A DNA stretch of 64,000 nucleotides from Sulfurimonas paralvinellae (lineage in GTDB: Bacteria > Campylobacterota > Campylobacteria > Campylobacterales > Sulfurimonadaceae). A program made the translations under genes and the position numbers. Location of the stretch: positions 868,001-932,000 of the forward strand of contig NZ_CP041406.1 of the NCBI RefSeq assembly GCF_014905135.1, in the 5' to 3' direction. How positions within the stretch are numbered: position 1 is the stretch's first letter; each line of letters opens with the position of its first letter. Of this stretch, positions 7,874 through 17,316 are shown piece after piece. The notes below the pieces were generated by a model that was not told where the DNA came from, did not search any database, and was given only the letters and a program-made list of their open reading frames with translations.

Positions 7874-8854
7874 CTAGAACTTTGCAGTAGATGAAGATTC
7901 GACAAGTTTTTTGATCTCATCCATATTATCTGATGTTGGGATAGCCCATGGCATTGCAATTTTACCCTTAGTGAACATTCTCAGTGCTACCGGAATGTGT
8001 TTTACGATTGAAGGACCTTCAGAGTAGAGGACTAAGCCGCCTTCATCGAGTACACCACGTTTTTCGATTGATTTTTTGAATCCGACTGCATGGCGCACGG
8101 CAACATTGTTCTCCGCGATTCCTTCCTGGAATGCCATCTGATGCAGTTTTGTAATCTTGCCGATAGGGTTGATCTCTTTTGGACATACTTCCGCACACTC
8201 AAAACATTTCACACAATCCCAGACACCTTGTCCCATTTCATTAACAGTCTTAAGTCTCTCTTCTGAATTGTCGCGGACATCCGCAGAGAATCTATACGCT
8301 GCTGCAAAAGCTGCCGGACCAAAGAACTCTTCGTTGATTGCAACGGCAGGACAGGCATAGTGGCATGCACCACATTGAATACAAAGGTCTGCATCATCAA
8401 GTGCATCAGCATCTTCAGGTGAAACAAGATTCTCAGTTTCCGGATTTTCATCGATGTCTGCTACGAGATATGGCTGAACTGCTTCATGTTTCTCCCAGAA
8501 ATCACCTTTGTCGATGATCATATCTTTTACTACACGCTTAATACTTAGAGGCTCTATAGTAAGTTCACTTCCAAAAAGGTCTACCATATCGTTCATGCTC
8601 TCTTTACATGCAAGTGTAGAACGACCATTTACTTTAATGGCACATGCACCACAAATACCATGTCGGCAAGATCTTCTGTAAGAAAAACTTCCGTCATGGT
8701 CCCATTTGATTCTGTTTAGTATGTCAAGTACAACTTCTTCTGAAGTTACTTCCATACTGTAATCTTCGTAATATGGTAAATAATCTTCATCTGCATTAAA
8801 ACGAAATACTTTGAAGTTTACTTGCTGTGTAGTTATTTTATGTTCTGTACTCAT
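7874..8854 (-). CDS. sdhB: Succinate dehydrogenase/fumarate reductase iron-sulfur subunit
   Basis: 326 residues, longer than the usual 240-residue SdhB/FrdB because of a C-terminal extension. The N-terminal ferredoxin domain carries the 2Fe-2S cysteines in CRHGICGACAIKVNG; the C-terminal domain carries CIQCGACHYACP and CVKCFECAEVCPKEINP for the other clusters. It links the flavin of SdhA to SdhE. The start ATG lies nine bases after the sdhA stop. Length and partner subunits fit the E-type (SdhABE/MfrABE) class. Confidence 0.88.
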   Translation of the reverse strand: MSTEHKITTQQVNFKVFRFNADEDYLPYYEDYSMEVTSEEVVLDILNRIKWDHDGSFSYRRSCRHGICGACAIKVNGRSTLACKESMNDMVDLFGSELTIEPLSIKRVVKDMIIDKGDFWEKHEAVQPYLVADIDENPETENLVSPEDADALDDADLCIQCGACHYACPAVAINEEFFGPAAFAAAYRFSADVRDNSEERLKTVNEMGQGVWDCVKCFECAEVCPKEINPIGKITKLHQMAFQEGIAENNVAVRHAVGFKKSIEKRGVLDEGGLVLYSEGPSIVKHIPVALRMFTKGKIAMPWAIPTSDNMDEIKKLVESSSTAKF

Positions 8855-8863
8855 AAGTTATCC

Positions 8864-10576
8864 TTAGTAATTTCTTGCTTTAAGTTCATGTTTGCCAAGA
8901 ACAACATCCATGTAGTCAAGTTTGATATCGCCGTTTTCATCCATATATGCCATAGTATGTTTGAGCCAATTTTTGTCATCACGTTCTTGAAAGTCTTCTC
9001 TGTAGTGTGCACCACGGCTCTCTTTTCTAGGGAGTGCAGATTCGACAATAAAGAGAGAATAGTCAAGCATATGACCAAGCTCGATTGCTTCTTGGAGTTC
9101 AGTATTGAATACTTTTGATTTATCTTTTATACGGATGTTCTTAAAACGTTCACGAAGTTCTTTCACTGTTTTGATAGCGTCTTTGATAGTCTCTTCGGTT
9201 CTAAATGCACCTGCATTTGCAGTCATTGCCTGCTGTAGTTCTTCACGGATTTGGGTGACTCTTTCATCACCGTTATTGTTGAGGATAAAGTCAATCTCTT
9301 TAAGTGTAGTCTGAGCATCTTCTTCAGTTGCAGGGCGAAGTTCAATGTTATCAACTTCTGCTACCATTGTTTTACCGACATAACGGCCAAAAAGGAGTGC
9401 TTCAAGAACAGAGTTCGCACCAAGGCGGTTTGCACCGTGAACAGATACACAAGAACACTCACCTGCAGCATAGAAACCTTCTATAAGCTCATCGTTGTTT
9501 TTGCGGACGTTTCCTGCGATATTTACAGGAATACCACCCATAGAGTAGTGTGCGGTTGCTGAGATGAGAATAGGCTCTTTAATCATATCGAGTCCAAGGA
9601 AAGTTATAGCAAGCTCACGCAATTCAGGAAGTCTCTCCATAATGAGATCTTTTCCAAGGTGTGTAACATCAAGATATACAGCATCTTTTCTCGGTCCGAC
9701 TCCACGGCCTTCGCGAATTTCATTTAAAATTGCGCGTGAGACAACGTCACGAGATGCAAGTTCCAATGCATTTGGAGCATATTTCTCCATAAAACGTTCA
9801 CCTTTAGAATTGTAAAGACGTCCACCCTCACCACGAGCCGCTTCAGAGATAAGAACACCGTTTCCTGAAAGTCCAGATGGGTGGAATTGTACGAACTCCA
9901 TATCTTCGAGAGGAATACCGTGACGTGCAACGATACTTAAGCCGTCACCTGTATTTGCGTGAGCATTTGAGTTAATCTTGTAGCATCTTGCATAGCCGCC
10001 TGTAGCGAACATAACAGATTTCGCATTGAAAATTGCCATTTGCATGTCGCGAATGTTAAAGGCTACAACACCGGAAACTTTGCCATCTTTGTAGATGATG
10101 TCTGCTGCATACCATTCATCCCAAAATTTGACACCTGCACGGTCAGCTTGTTCATAAATAGTCTGCAAAAGAGTAAGTCCAGTTCTGTCCTTTGCATAAC
10201 ATGCACGTGGAGAAGACTGTCCGCCAAAAGGGCGTTGTGCGATTTTTCCATCTGGAGTTCTACTAAATGCTGCTCCCATACGCTCAGCCCAGCGAATTGT
10301 TTCAGGGGCATTTTTACACATGAACTCAACTGCATCCTGATCTGCTAGATAATCAGAACCTTTTACGGTATCAAACTCATGAAGCTCAATACTGTCTTCA
10401 TCACTAAATGCTGCATTGACACCACCTTGAGCTGCACCGGAGTGGCTTCGTAGTGGATGTAGTTTTGTAATTACAGCAACTTTTTTTCCTGCAGTCTGCA
10501 ATTCTCTTGCTGCTGCACATCCCGCAAGACCCGCACCAACTACAATTGCATCGTAAGTATAAATAGGAATACTCAT
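8864..10576 (-). CDS. sdhA: Succinate dehydrogenase/fumarate reductase flavoprotein subunit
   Basis: 570 residues. The dinucleotide fold [15 protein letters not shown] starts at residue 9, followed by the FAD-linking segment [15 protein letters not shown]. The active-site stretches [18 protein letters not shown] and [13 protein letters not shown] are intact. It interconverts succinate and fumarate. Wolinella MfrA carries a twin-arginine signal and is periplasmic; here only eight residues precede the FAD fold, so this complex should face the cytoplasm. First gene of the sdhABE operon; ribosome site GAAGGAAAG and a -10 box at 10612-10617 lie upstream. Confidence 0.88.
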   Translation of the reverse strand: MSIPIYTYDAIVVGAGLAGCAAARELQTAGKKVAVITKLHPLRSHSGAAQGGVNAAFSDEDSIELHEFDTVKGSDYLADQDAVEFMCKNAPETIRWAERMGAAFSRTPDGKIAQRPFGGQSSPRACYAKDRTGLTLLQTIYEQADRAGVKFWDEWYAADIIYKDGKVSGVVAFNIRDMQMAIFNAKSVMFATGGYARCYKINSNAHANTGDGLSIVARHGIPLEDMEFVQFHPSGLSGNGVLISEAARGEGGRLYNSKGERFMEKYAPNALELASRDVVSRAILNEIREGRGVGPRKDAVYLDVTHLGKDLIMERLPELRELAITFLGLDMIKEPILISATAHYSMGGIPVNIAGNVRKNNDELIEGFYAAGECSCVSVHGANRLGANSVLEALLFGRYVGKTMVAEVDNIELRPATEEDAQTTLKEIDFILNNNGDERVTQIREELQQAMTANAGAFRTEETIKDAIKTVKELRERFKNIRIKDKSKVFNTELQEAIELGHMLDYSLFIVESALPRKESRGAHYREDFQERDDKNWLKHTMAYMDENGDIKLDYMDVVLGKHELKARNY

Positions 10577-10611
10577 TAACTTTCCTTCAATAAAGAACTA
10601 AAATAATGTTG

Positions 10612-10617
10612 ATTATA
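10612..10617 (-). promoter_or_regulatory. -10 box of the sdhABE operon
   Basis: TATAAT on the minus strand, 36 bases before the sdhA ATG. No convincing -35 box was found. No respiratory-regulator operator was recognised. Confidence 0.4.
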
Positions 10618-10708
10618 TCGAAGGAAGTCTTAGTATAGATTAAATGTTGCGTTAGTTTTGAGGAAGTTTGTGTATGTTACAATTTGAGACATATAATATA
10701 AAAGAATA

Positions 10709-11920
10709 TTACATGTCCTTTTGAGCAAGATCCCTTGTCTGCATGATCTTGTTTGTACCGAGCGATTGGGCGTAGTGTAAGATCTCTTTTGCCTGTTTTA
10801 TGGCCTCTTCAAGAGATGTGTTATTCGGTTTGATGATAAAACCGCCGCTCATAGTGATCTGTGTTGTGCCTTTATGCGGAATATTGAATTTCAACTCAGC
10901 AACACTCTCACGGATAAGTTCAGCATCTTTAAAGCACTGCTCTTTTGATGAACGGGATAGAATGACGGTAAATTGATTGTAATCTGTTCTGGCTATGACA
11001 TCTACAGGTTGTTGATGCAATGAAATTGTATAGGCAACTTTTTTCAGTATTGTTTGTGTCACATCTTGCGGGAAAGCTCTGTTTGATTTTGAAAAATTGT
11101 CTATTTCAAAAACTGTTACGGAAGTGAAATTACTGTCTTGCTTTCTTTTTTTGATGGAATACTCGTTGACCATACCTTTGTAATTGTTGATCTCTGTAAC
11201 AGGGTCGAGCATATCAGGGTTGTCATTACTGACAGTTTTTCTATTCATACGCAGTGAGATGGCATCAGCCTCCTGTGAGTAGATATTGTAAGTTTTTCTA
11301 TTTTTGTCCGTTCGCAGTAAAAATTCAATATCTTTGTAAATTGCATTGATGGCTTTTCTATAGTAAAAAGTTGCGAGCAGGATAAGAACAAAAACAATAA
11401 TGACAGCGTATTTTATATATTTAAACTTTTCTTCATTATAATGAATGTTTTTTAAAAGTATCGTGTCAATTTGTTTGTTTATATTGGCAAAGGCAATGTC
11501 AAGATTCTTCTTCGCCTTTCGATCAAGTGCCGGATCTTTTGTGTCTACATAGTACTCTTGCGCAGCCTGATTGAAAGTATCCGTCAAAGCAGAAAGTTTA
11601 TCTAGGTCTGCAAGATATTCCTGCTCGTTATGAACAATGTATTTGTCCATATAGGCATATTTGTAAAGTGTTTTTAATTTGTCTATCTCTTGATGCAGTT
11701 GTGTACTTTTGCCATTAAACTGAATGAGAGCCAATTCAAGGTCTTTTTTGTCAAGTCGGGTTAATGATGCAATAATCTTTTTTTGATTGACAAGATTATC
11801 TACTTTGTCAAAGGAGAGAGTATGTTCAAAAATGCTTAATAGCCCAAGTGTTGCAGCAACAAGAACAAAAAGCAGATAAGTGTTCAAATTCTGAAATATC
11901 TTCTTAATCGAGTGTTTCAT
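10709..11920 (-). CDS. Membrane sensor with degenerate GGDEF domain
   Basis: 403 residues. A membrane helix near 13-31, a mainly helical periplasmic region of about 140 residues, a second helix near 168-186, then a GGDEF-fold domain in the last 170 residues. The signature is lost: where GG(D/E)EF is expected the protein has ARTDYNQF, and the product-binding RxxD is QPVD. It is thus unlikely to make or bind c-di-GMP in the usual way and may act by protein contacts. It is monocistronic, between the sdh operon and the divergent thiL. The ligand is unknown. Confidence 0.7.
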   Translation of the reverse strand: MKHSIKKIFQNLNTYLLFVLVAATLGLLSIFEHTLSFDKVDNLVNQKKIIASLTRLDKKDLELALIQFNGKSTQLHQEIDKLKTLYKYAYMDKYIVHNEQEYLADLDKLSALTDTFNQAAQEYYVDTKDPALDRKAKKNLDIAFANINKQIDTILLKNIHYNEEKFKYIKYAVIIVFVLILLATFYYRKAINAIYKDIEFLLRTDKNRKTYNIYSQEADAISLRMNRKTVSNDNPDMLDPVTEINNYKGMVNEYSIKKRKQDSNFTSVTVFEIDNFSKSNRAFPQDVTQTILKKVAYTISLHQQPVDVIARTDYNQFTVILSRSSKEQCFKDAELIRESVAELKFNIPHKGTTQITMSGGFIIKPNNTSLEEAIKQAKEILHYAQSLGTNKIMQTRDLAQKDM

Positions 11921-11943
11921 ATGTTTAGTTTTCCTAAAAATGT

Positions 11944-11949
11944 TATAAT
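11944..11949 (+). promoter_or_regulatory. -10 box for thiL-truD-psd
   Basis: TATAAT lies 56 bases before the thiL TTG start. The gap to the divergent GGDEF gene is only 85 bases, so both promoters share it. Confidence 0.35.
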
Positions 11950-12005
11950 TGCTTACTATTCTATATCGGTTGCGATTAAGAGTTGCTTAAGTAGAAAGAG
12001 GAATT

Positions 12006-12824
12006 TTGAATTTAGAAAATTATTTTATATCACTTTTTAACAATAATCACATTGGTGATGATGCAGCCGTCATAGAAAAATATGTTTACTCAAAAGATGC
12101 TTTTTTTGAAGATGTCCATTTTAAAAAAAAGTGGATGAACTATTTTCAAATAGCCAAAAAAGCCATGCTGGTCAATATTTCGGATGCCATTGCTATGAAT
12201 GCTCAACCTATGTATGCACTCTTAAGTGTTGCAATGCCAAAGAGCATGACTAAAAAGGATATGCAGGCTCTCGCAGCTGGCTTTAAGTTTGTTGAAAAAT
12301 GTTATAATATGGAAATAATCGGCGGCGATACGATAAGTAACACAAAGCTCGATATTACCATCACTGTGATCTCAAAGACAGAGAGACCGCTTTTGCGTAA
12401 AGGTATGAGAGGATCTTCTCTTTTGGCATATACGGGTGAGCTTGGACGAAGCGCAAAGGATCTCAAAAGACTTTTTCGCGGCGGCAAGATCCATCAAAAG
12501 TCAAAATTTGTAGATATTGAGCTGCGTGAGGCATTTGTCAAAAGAGCAGCGAGAGCATTACAAGCCGGTATGGATATATCTGACGGACTCTTTAGTGATT
12601 TGGATAAAATGTTGAAAGCTAATGGTCTTGGCGTTGAATTTATAACAAAGATACCCAAAAGTATGGGTTGCAGCGGTGAAGAGTATGAGATGCTTATCGC
12701 TTTTGACAAACGAAATCTCAAAGGTCTGCAAAGACGTGCAAAGCAGAGCAGAACAAAACTTACTGTTTTTGCAAAAGCCTCACGCAAACGATATACAAAT
12801 AGATGTAAAGCACATCATTTTTAA
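12006..12824 (+). CDS. thiL: Thiamine-monophosphate kinase
   Basis: 272 residues. ThiL phosphorylates thiamine monophosphate to thiamine diphosphate. Motifs: HIGDDAAVI (metal-binding Asps) near residue 16, EIIGGDTIS, and GMDISDGLFSDLDK. Translation starts at TTG, chosen because AAAGAGGA lies about five bases upstream and because the family begins just before this point; no in-frame ATG precedes the IGDDA motif. The protein is about 50 residues shorter than E. coli ThiL, mostly at the C-terminus. It is followed by truD and psd in the same direction. Confidence 0.82.
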   Translation: MNLENYFISLFNNNHIGDDAAVIEKYVYSKDAFFEDVHFKKKWMNYFQIAKKAMLVNISDAIAMNAQPMYALLSVAMPKSMTKKDMQALAAGFKFVEKCYNMEIIGGDTISNTKLDITITVISKTERPLLRKGMRGSSLLAYTGELGRSAKDLKRLFRGGKIHQKSKFVDIELREAFVKRAARALQAGMDISDGLFSDLDKMLKANGLGVEFITKIPKSMGCSGEEYEMLIAFDKRNLKGLQRRAKQSRTKLTVFAKASRKRYTNRCKAHHF

Positions 12825-12845
12825 AAAATTAGGAAAAAAATAGAT

Positions 12846-13922
12846 ATGGATAGATTTTACTCACTTGCTCACGCAAGTATAGATTTTCACTTTAAGCAGA
12901 CACCCCGTGATTTTGTTGTAGAGGAGATACCACTGTATGAATTCAGCGGAGAAGGCGAGCATTTAGTCCTTTTTGTACGTAAAAAGAATCTTTCAACCAA
13001 TGAGATGATAGGTCAGATAGCAAGATACTTAGGTATAAAAAACAAAGAGATAGGGTACGCAGGGCTTAAAGATAAGCACGCAATGACAAAACAGTATATA
13101 TCTCTGCACAGAAAATATGAAGAGGCACTGGAAAATTTTAATTTTGATGGCATAAAGATCCTCTCAAAGACATACCATAACAATAAGATCAGGATAGGGC
13201 ACCTCAAAGGTAATCGTTTCTATATCAAGCTTAAAAAGGTCAATCCGACAAGTGCGGCTAAAATAGATGAAGCTTTGAAAAATATAGATAAACAGGGAAT
13301 GCCGAACTTTTTTGGATACCAGCGTTTTGGCAATGACGGTGATAACCATATACTTGGAGAAAAGCTTGCAAAAGGAGAAGCGCGTGAACGTAATCCCCGC
13401 GTGAAAAAACTGCTGATAAATGCATACCAATCACATCTTTTCAATCTTTGGCTCTCACGCAGACTTGAGATCAATTCACTTGTCAACTCTTTTAGTGAGA
13501 ATGAACTTGAATCACTACTAAATCTGCCAAACCATGAAGTAAAAAAGATGAAAGCTCAAACACACCCTTTTAAGCTTATAAGCGGCGATGTTATGGAACA
13601 TTATCCCCATGGAAGACTTTTTGATTATGAAGGCCAAGAAGAGGATATAAAGCGTTTTAATGAACGTGATGTGAGTGTTACGGGACTCTTGGTCGGTAAA
13701 AAAGCACGTCTTGCAACACAAAATGCCCGCATCATAGAAAAAGAGTATGATGATACGATAAATGCAGATGGTGCAAGACGTTATGCCTGGGTCTATCCTA
13801 CAGATATGGAAGGGCGTTTTAATCCTGTTGAAGCACAGTATGAGTTGAACTTTTCACTGCCAAAAGGTTCTTATGCCACAGTGCTTATCGAAGAAATAGC
13901 AAAAAGGAAAATCAATGAATAA
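12846..13922 (+). CDS. truD: tRNA pseudouridine-13 synthase TruD
   Basis: 358 residues. TruD makes pseudouridine at position 13 of tRNA-Glu. The catalytic Asp is in GYAGLKDKHAMTKQYIS; NFFGYQRFGNDGDNH is the second family signature, and NAYQSHLFNLWLS opens the TRUD insertion. The start ATG is 21 bases after thiL. Its end overlaps the psd start by eight bases. Confidence 0.9.
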   Translation: MDRFYSLAHASIDFHFKQTPRDFVVEEIPLYEFSGEGEHLVLFVRKKNLSTNEMIGQIARYLGIKNKEIGYAGLKDKHAMTKQYISLHRKYEEALENFNFDGIKILSKTYHNNKIRIGHLKGNRFYIKLKKVNPTSAAKIDEALKNIDKQGMPNFFGYQRFGNDGDNHILGEKLAKGEARERNPRVKKLLINAYQSHLFNLWLSRRLEINSLVNSFSENELESLLNLPNHEVKKMKAQTHPFKLISGDVMEHYPHGRLFDYEGQEEDIKRFNERDVSVTGLLVGKKARLATQNARIIEKEYDDTINADGARRYAWVYPTDMEGRFNPVEAQYELNFSLPKGSYATVLIEEIAKRKINE

Positions 13923-14739
13923 AAGACATGTTACATCAGCCATCTCACAAATTTTTGGAAAGTTTGCATCCAAAGAGTTTCCAAAATGGTTCCAAAATAT
14001 CGTCAATCAAAGCTATGTGAAGTTAATGGGACTTGATATGAGTGAGTTTCATGCACCAAATTCATATAAAAGTCTCAATGCGCTCTTTACGAGACACTTG
14101 CGTGAGCCAAGAAAATTCTCTTTAGCAGCAGAAGATTTTATCTCGCCATGTGACTCTCTTATCTCAGCATGCGGGGGATTGGTAGATGATTATGCACTAC
14201 AAATAAAAGGAATGCGTTATAAAACCGATGACCTTTTAGGAAACAACTTCACGCAGTCTGAAAAAGATGCCGTGTGTGACGGTGACTTCATCAACTTTTA
14301 TCTTTCGCCAAAAGATTACCATCGTTATCATATCCCGATCAATATGAAAGTATTAAAAGCGGTGCATATTCCAGGAAAATTCTATCCTGTCAATTTTCCT
14401 TCGCTCAAAAAACGATTGAATCTTTTTATAGAGAATGAAAGGGTTGTCCTGCAGTGTGAAACGGTAGAGGGAAAAAGATTTTATATGGTTTTAGTCTCTG
14501 CACTCAATGTCGGCGTAATGAAAGTGAGTTTTGAACCTCGTATTCATACAGATGCAGATGTGATTGGTGAGCAGGTTTATACATTTCAAGATCTCTATCT
14601 TGATAAAGGCGATGACTTTGGATGTTTTGAGATGGGTTCTACGATTGTTATCATCTCTGAAAAAGAGATGTTTAAAGAGATACTTGTAAAACCGGGTGAT
14701 AAAGTAAAATTTGGAGAGACTATTGCTAAACTAAGTTAA
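13915..14739 (+). CDS. psd: Phosphatidylserine decarboxylase proenzyme
   Basis: 274 residues. Psd is a pyruvoyl enzyme that forms phosphatidylethanolamine at the inner membrane. The conserved DYHRYHIP and the self-cleavage site FEMGSTIVII are present; cleavage before the Ser of GST would give a short alpha chain of about 40 residues carrying the pyruvoyl group. The N-terminal part is short, as in Helicobacter Psd. It overlaps truD by eight bases, and its last 14 bases overlap the convergent gene at 14726-15331. Confidence 0.9.
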   Translation: MNKRHVTSAISQIFGKFASKEFPKWFQNIVNQSYVKLMGLDMSEFHAPNSYKSLNALFTRHLREPRKFSLAAEDFISPCDSLISACGGLVDDYALQIKGMRYKTDDLLGNNFTQSEKDAVCDGDFINFYLSPKDYHRYHIPINMKVLKAVHIPGKFYPVNFPSLKKRLNLFIENERVVLQCETVEGKRFYMVLVSALNVGVMKVSFEPRIHTDADVIGEQVYTFQDLYLDKGDDFGCFEMGSTIVIISEKEMFKEILVKPGDKVKFGETIAKLS

Positions 14740-15331
14740 TAACTCTTAGTCTGGCTGTAACTTTTTCATCTTTTTCTATAAAGTCTAATTGTGTATCAAT
14801 TGGATGTTTCTGATCTTTTAAAACAGCTTGCAGATCGTGAAGTACATAAGCATATTTTTGAAATAATGGTACATTAATATAGTCGATATGATCTTTTGCA
14901 ACAAGCTCAGCCAATTTTTTCAATGCACAAGTATATACTGCCTGATTAACGGAAAAGTGTATAAGATAGTCATGCATGATCTTGAGATTGTTCTCAAAAA
15001 CAGTTTTCTCTTCAATATCAAGCGTTTTACTCTCGCGAACTCTTTTTAGTTCATCGGTAATGTGCTGGTCAACTTTAGAAAACTCTTTTTGTATGAGGTC
15101 TTCCAAATCTGGACAATACTTTGATAGATTTTGCATAAGTTCCGTATTGGTCAGCTCTTGTGGATGGGCTAGGAAAGTGTACTGTTTATCTTCAAAGTAA
15201 TCATGGTCAAGTGCTTTGATTAGCTCAATAAGCACAGGAAGATAATTAAATTTATCATCCTGATTTTTATCAAACTCAATGCCTCTATGAGATATGAGTG
15301 GTTTTGGACCTACATAGGCAAGCTTTTCCAT
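14726..15331 (-). CDS. Conserved hypothetical protein
   Basis: 201 residues from the ATG at 15331. An earlier in-frame ATG at 15346 is rejected because the strong ribosome site AAGGAGAG sits between the two. No signal peptide or membrane segment is seen. The sequence is rich in charged helices (KVDQHITDELKRVRESKTLDIEEKT) and looks like a soluble, mostly helical protein. It lies 25 bases downstream of ychF and is probably in its transcript. I do not recognise a domain. Confidence 0.6.
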   Translation of the reverse strand: MEKLAYVGPKPLISHRGIEFDKNQDDKFNYLPVLIELIKALDHDYFEDKQYTFLAHPQELTNTELMQNLSKYCPDLEDLIQKEFSKVDQHITDELKRVRESKTLDIEEKTVFENNLKIMHDYLIHFSVNQAVYTCALKKLAELVAKDHIDYINVPLFQKYAYVLHDLQAVLKDQKHPIDTQLDFIEKDEKVTARLRVINLV

Positions 15332-15355
15332 GATTCTCTCCTTCATAATACAATC

Positions 15356-16456
15356 TTATACGTTAAATCTAAAGTGCATGACATCGCCATCTTGAACGAT
15401 ATACTCTTTACCTTCAAGACGCATTTTCCCTGCCTCTTTTGCTCCGGCTTCTCCGCCAAATTCGATAAAATCTTCATAGGCAATGACTTCAGCACGGATA
15501 AATCCTTTTTCAAAGTCGTTGTGGATAACTGCTGCAGCTTTTGGGGCAGTTGAGTTTTGACGAATGGTCCAAGAACGAACCTCTTTGACACCTGCGGTAA
15601 AGTAGCTCATAAGACCAAGCTTATCAAAACCTTTGTGGATTATCTGCTCAAGTCCTGACTCTTCAACGCCGAGTTCATCAAGAAACTCTTTTGCTTCATC
15701 CTCTTCAAGACCGATGAGTTCTTCCTCAACTTTTGCACAGAGTTTGATAAGTTCGCAGTTATTCTTCTCGGCATGCTCACGCAGGGCTTTTACATATTCA
15801 TTGTCTTCTAAAAGACCCTCTTCATCTGTATTTGCACCGTACATGATCTCTTTATCTGTTAGAAATCTCACTTCACGTGCAAGTTGTTTATACTCGTCTG
15901 TATCGGCTTTTTCAAAGTTTCTTGCTAAGTTGCCTTCTCCTAAAAACTCCAAAAGTTCTTCTGCGATCTCAAGAGCTCCTTTTGCGCTTTTATCTGCTTT
16001 TGCCTGTTTTTTCAGTCGCTCGATTCTGTTTGCAAGTACTTCGATATCGGCTAAGATAAGTTCACCTTCAATGATCTCGACATCACGCAATGGATCGATA
16101 CTGCCTTCATTGTGAACGATGTTCTCATCTTCAAAACAACGAACGATCTGTAAAATAACCTCTGTTTCACGAATGTTCGAGAGAAATTTGTTTCCAAGAC
16201 CTTCGCCCTGTGAAGCACCTTTTACAAGTCCTGCGATATCCACAAAATCTAAAGTAGAGTATTGAATTCTTTCAGGGTTGACGATCTTTGCAAGTTCATG
16301 AAGTCTTTTATCCGGAACCGGGACAACAGCCTTGTTTGGCTCGATCGTACAAAATGGGTAGTTGGCTGCCTCCGCGTTTTGTGCCTTTGTCAGTGCATTG
16401 AAAGTTGTTGATTTACCTACGTTTGGAAGTCCTACTAAGCCGATTGCTAATCCCAT
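15356..16456 (-). CDS. ychF: Redox-regulated ribosome-binding ATPase YchF
   Basis: 366 residues, an Obg-family P-loop protein. The G1 motif is [15 protein letters not shown], followed by [13 protein letters not shown] (G3). The specificity motif is not the GTPase NKxD, which fits the ATP preference known for YchF/OLA1. The C-terminal TGS-like domain ends [19 protein letters not shown], as in nearly all YchF proteins. It binds 50S/70S ribosomes and responds to oxidative stress. Ribosome site AAAGGT and a -10 box at 16483-16488 precede it. Confidence 0.93.
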   Translation of the reverse strand: MGLAIGLVGLPNVGKSTTFNALTKAQNAEAANYPFCTIEPNKAVVPVPDKRLHELAKIVNPERIQYSTLDFVDIAGLVKGASQGEGLGNKFLSNIRETEVILQIVRCFEDENIVHNEGSIDPLRDVEIIEGELILADIEVLANRIERLKKQAKADKSAKGALEIAEELLEFLGEGNLARNFEKADTDEYKQLAREVRFLTDKEIMYGANTDEEGLLEDNEYVKALREHAEKNNCELIKLCAKVEEELIGLEEDEAKEFLDELGVEESGLEQIIHKGFDKLGLMSYFTAGVKEVRSWTIRQNSTAPKAAAVIHNDFEKGFIRAEVIAYEDFIEFGGEAGAKEAGKMRLEGKEYIVQDGDVMHFRFNV

Positions 16457-16482
16457 TTCATACCTTTAATAATTTTTTTGCA

Positions 16483-16488
16483 ATTATA
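16483..16488 (-). promoter_or_regulatory. -10 box for ychF
   Basis: TATAAT on the minus strand, 27 bases before the ychF ATG. The divergent gph promoter lies 28 bases to the right. Confidence 0.4.
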
Positions 16489-16515
16489 TCTAAGTAAAGT
16501 TAAAATTGGGCGTGA

Positions 16516-16521
16516 TACAAT
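16516..16521 (+). promoter_or_regulatory. -10 box placing gph on a leaderless transcript
   Basis: TACAAT ends seven bases before the ATG at 16529. A transcript starting seven bases after the -10 box would begin at or next to the A of that ATG. There is no ribosome site in between (TGCGTCT). Confidence 0.45.
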
Positions 16522-16528
16522 TGCGTCT

Positions 16529-17212
16529 ATGATAAAACTTACAGATAAAAAACTCATACTCTTTGATCTTGATGGCACGCTCATTGACAGTGTTCCTGAC
16601 CTTGCTGCTTCAGTAAACTATATGATGCGCTCATTGCGGCTTGAGCCTTACAGTGTAGAACAAATAAGAAGCTGGGTTGGTAACGGTGCATCAACACTTG
16701 TAAAGCGGGCCTTAGCAGGAGAAGCTGATATCTCAAATGTAGATATAGGCAATAATTTTTTTGAAGAGGCTTTGGATCTTTTTTTAGATCATTACAGTCA
16801 CAATCTTGCAAAAGAGACCTATCTGTATGAGGGTGTCAAAGAGACACTTGATACTTTGTACAAACGTGACTTCATAATGACAATAGTTACAAACAAACCC
16901 TGTGAATTTATAGAACCTATTTTGGATGCTTTAGAGATAAAAGAGTATTTTTCCTTATTGCTTGGTGCAAACTCTTTAGAGAAAAAAAAACCGAACCCTG
17001 AGGTGATTTTCCATACACTTGAGAAATTTAATATTAAAAAGTATGAATCTGTAATAGTAGGAGATTCAAAAAATGACATCATAGCAGCGCACAATGCCGG
17101 CATAGACTCACTTGCAGTGACATACGGGTATAATTACGAAGAAAACATTCAAGAGTATGACCCAACAGGTGTTGTAGATAGATTTGAAAAATTGACTGAG
17201 ATAATTGGATAG
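16529..17212 (+). CDS. gph: HAD-family phosphatase, probable phosphoglycolate phosphatase
   Basis: 227 residues from ATG 16529. The open frame extends upstream to 16478, but that part lies within and before the -10 box and resembles no HAD N-terminus. HAD motif 1 is LFDLDGTLIDSVPDL, motif 2 the VTNKP turn, motif 3 the Lys in KKKPNPE, motif 4 IVGDSKNDI. A helical cap follows motif 1. Gph removes 2-phosphoglycolate, a product of DNA repair or oxygenation; other small phosphate esters are possible substrates. The start has no ribosome site. Confidence 0.8.
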   Translation: MIKLTDKKLILFDLDGTLIDSVPDLAASVNYMMRSLRLEPYSVEQIRSWVGNGASTLVKRALAGEADISNVDIGNNFFEEALDLFLDHYSHNLAKETYLYEGVKETLDTLYKRDFIMTIVTNKPCEFIEPILDALEIKEYFSLLLGANSLEKKKPNPEVIFHTLEKFNIKKYESVIVGDSKNDIIAAHNAGIDSLAVTYGYNYEENIQEYDPTGVVDRFEKLTEIIG

Positions 17213-17214
17213 TT

Positions 17215-17316
17215 ATGAGTAAAAAGATTGCGGTCATAGACGGTGGTATAGATGGATCATTAAGATCTTTATTTGGCATATATGCCAACAATTCATTTAA
17301 GGAGAGAAAGAGATGA
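17215..17316 (+). CDS. Possible 33-residue ORF coupled to the thiamine-binding gene
   Basis: ATG at 17215, three bases after the gph stop, reads 33 codons to a TGA that overlaps the next ATG (ATGA). The peptide begins MSKKIAVIDGGIDGS and ends FKERKR; the last codons form the AAGGAG ribosome site of the next gene. The frame contains the palindrome at 17273-17288. It may be a real coupling peptide, a remnant, or chance around a regulatory hairpin. No homologue recognised. Confidence 0.3.
   Translation: MSKKIAVIDGGIDGSLRSLFGIYANNSFKERKR
17273..17288. repeat. 16-bp perfect palindrome before the thiamine-binding gene
   Basis: TTGGCATATATGCCAA reads the same on both strands. It sits 25 bases before the ATG at 17313, so it could be a dimeric regulator site or a small RNA hairpin next to the ribosome site. 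Confidence 0.6.

Noticed and set aside
15633-16115. 160-residue open frame antisense to ychF
   Set aside because: Serine-rich shadow of a highly conserved gene with no start signal.
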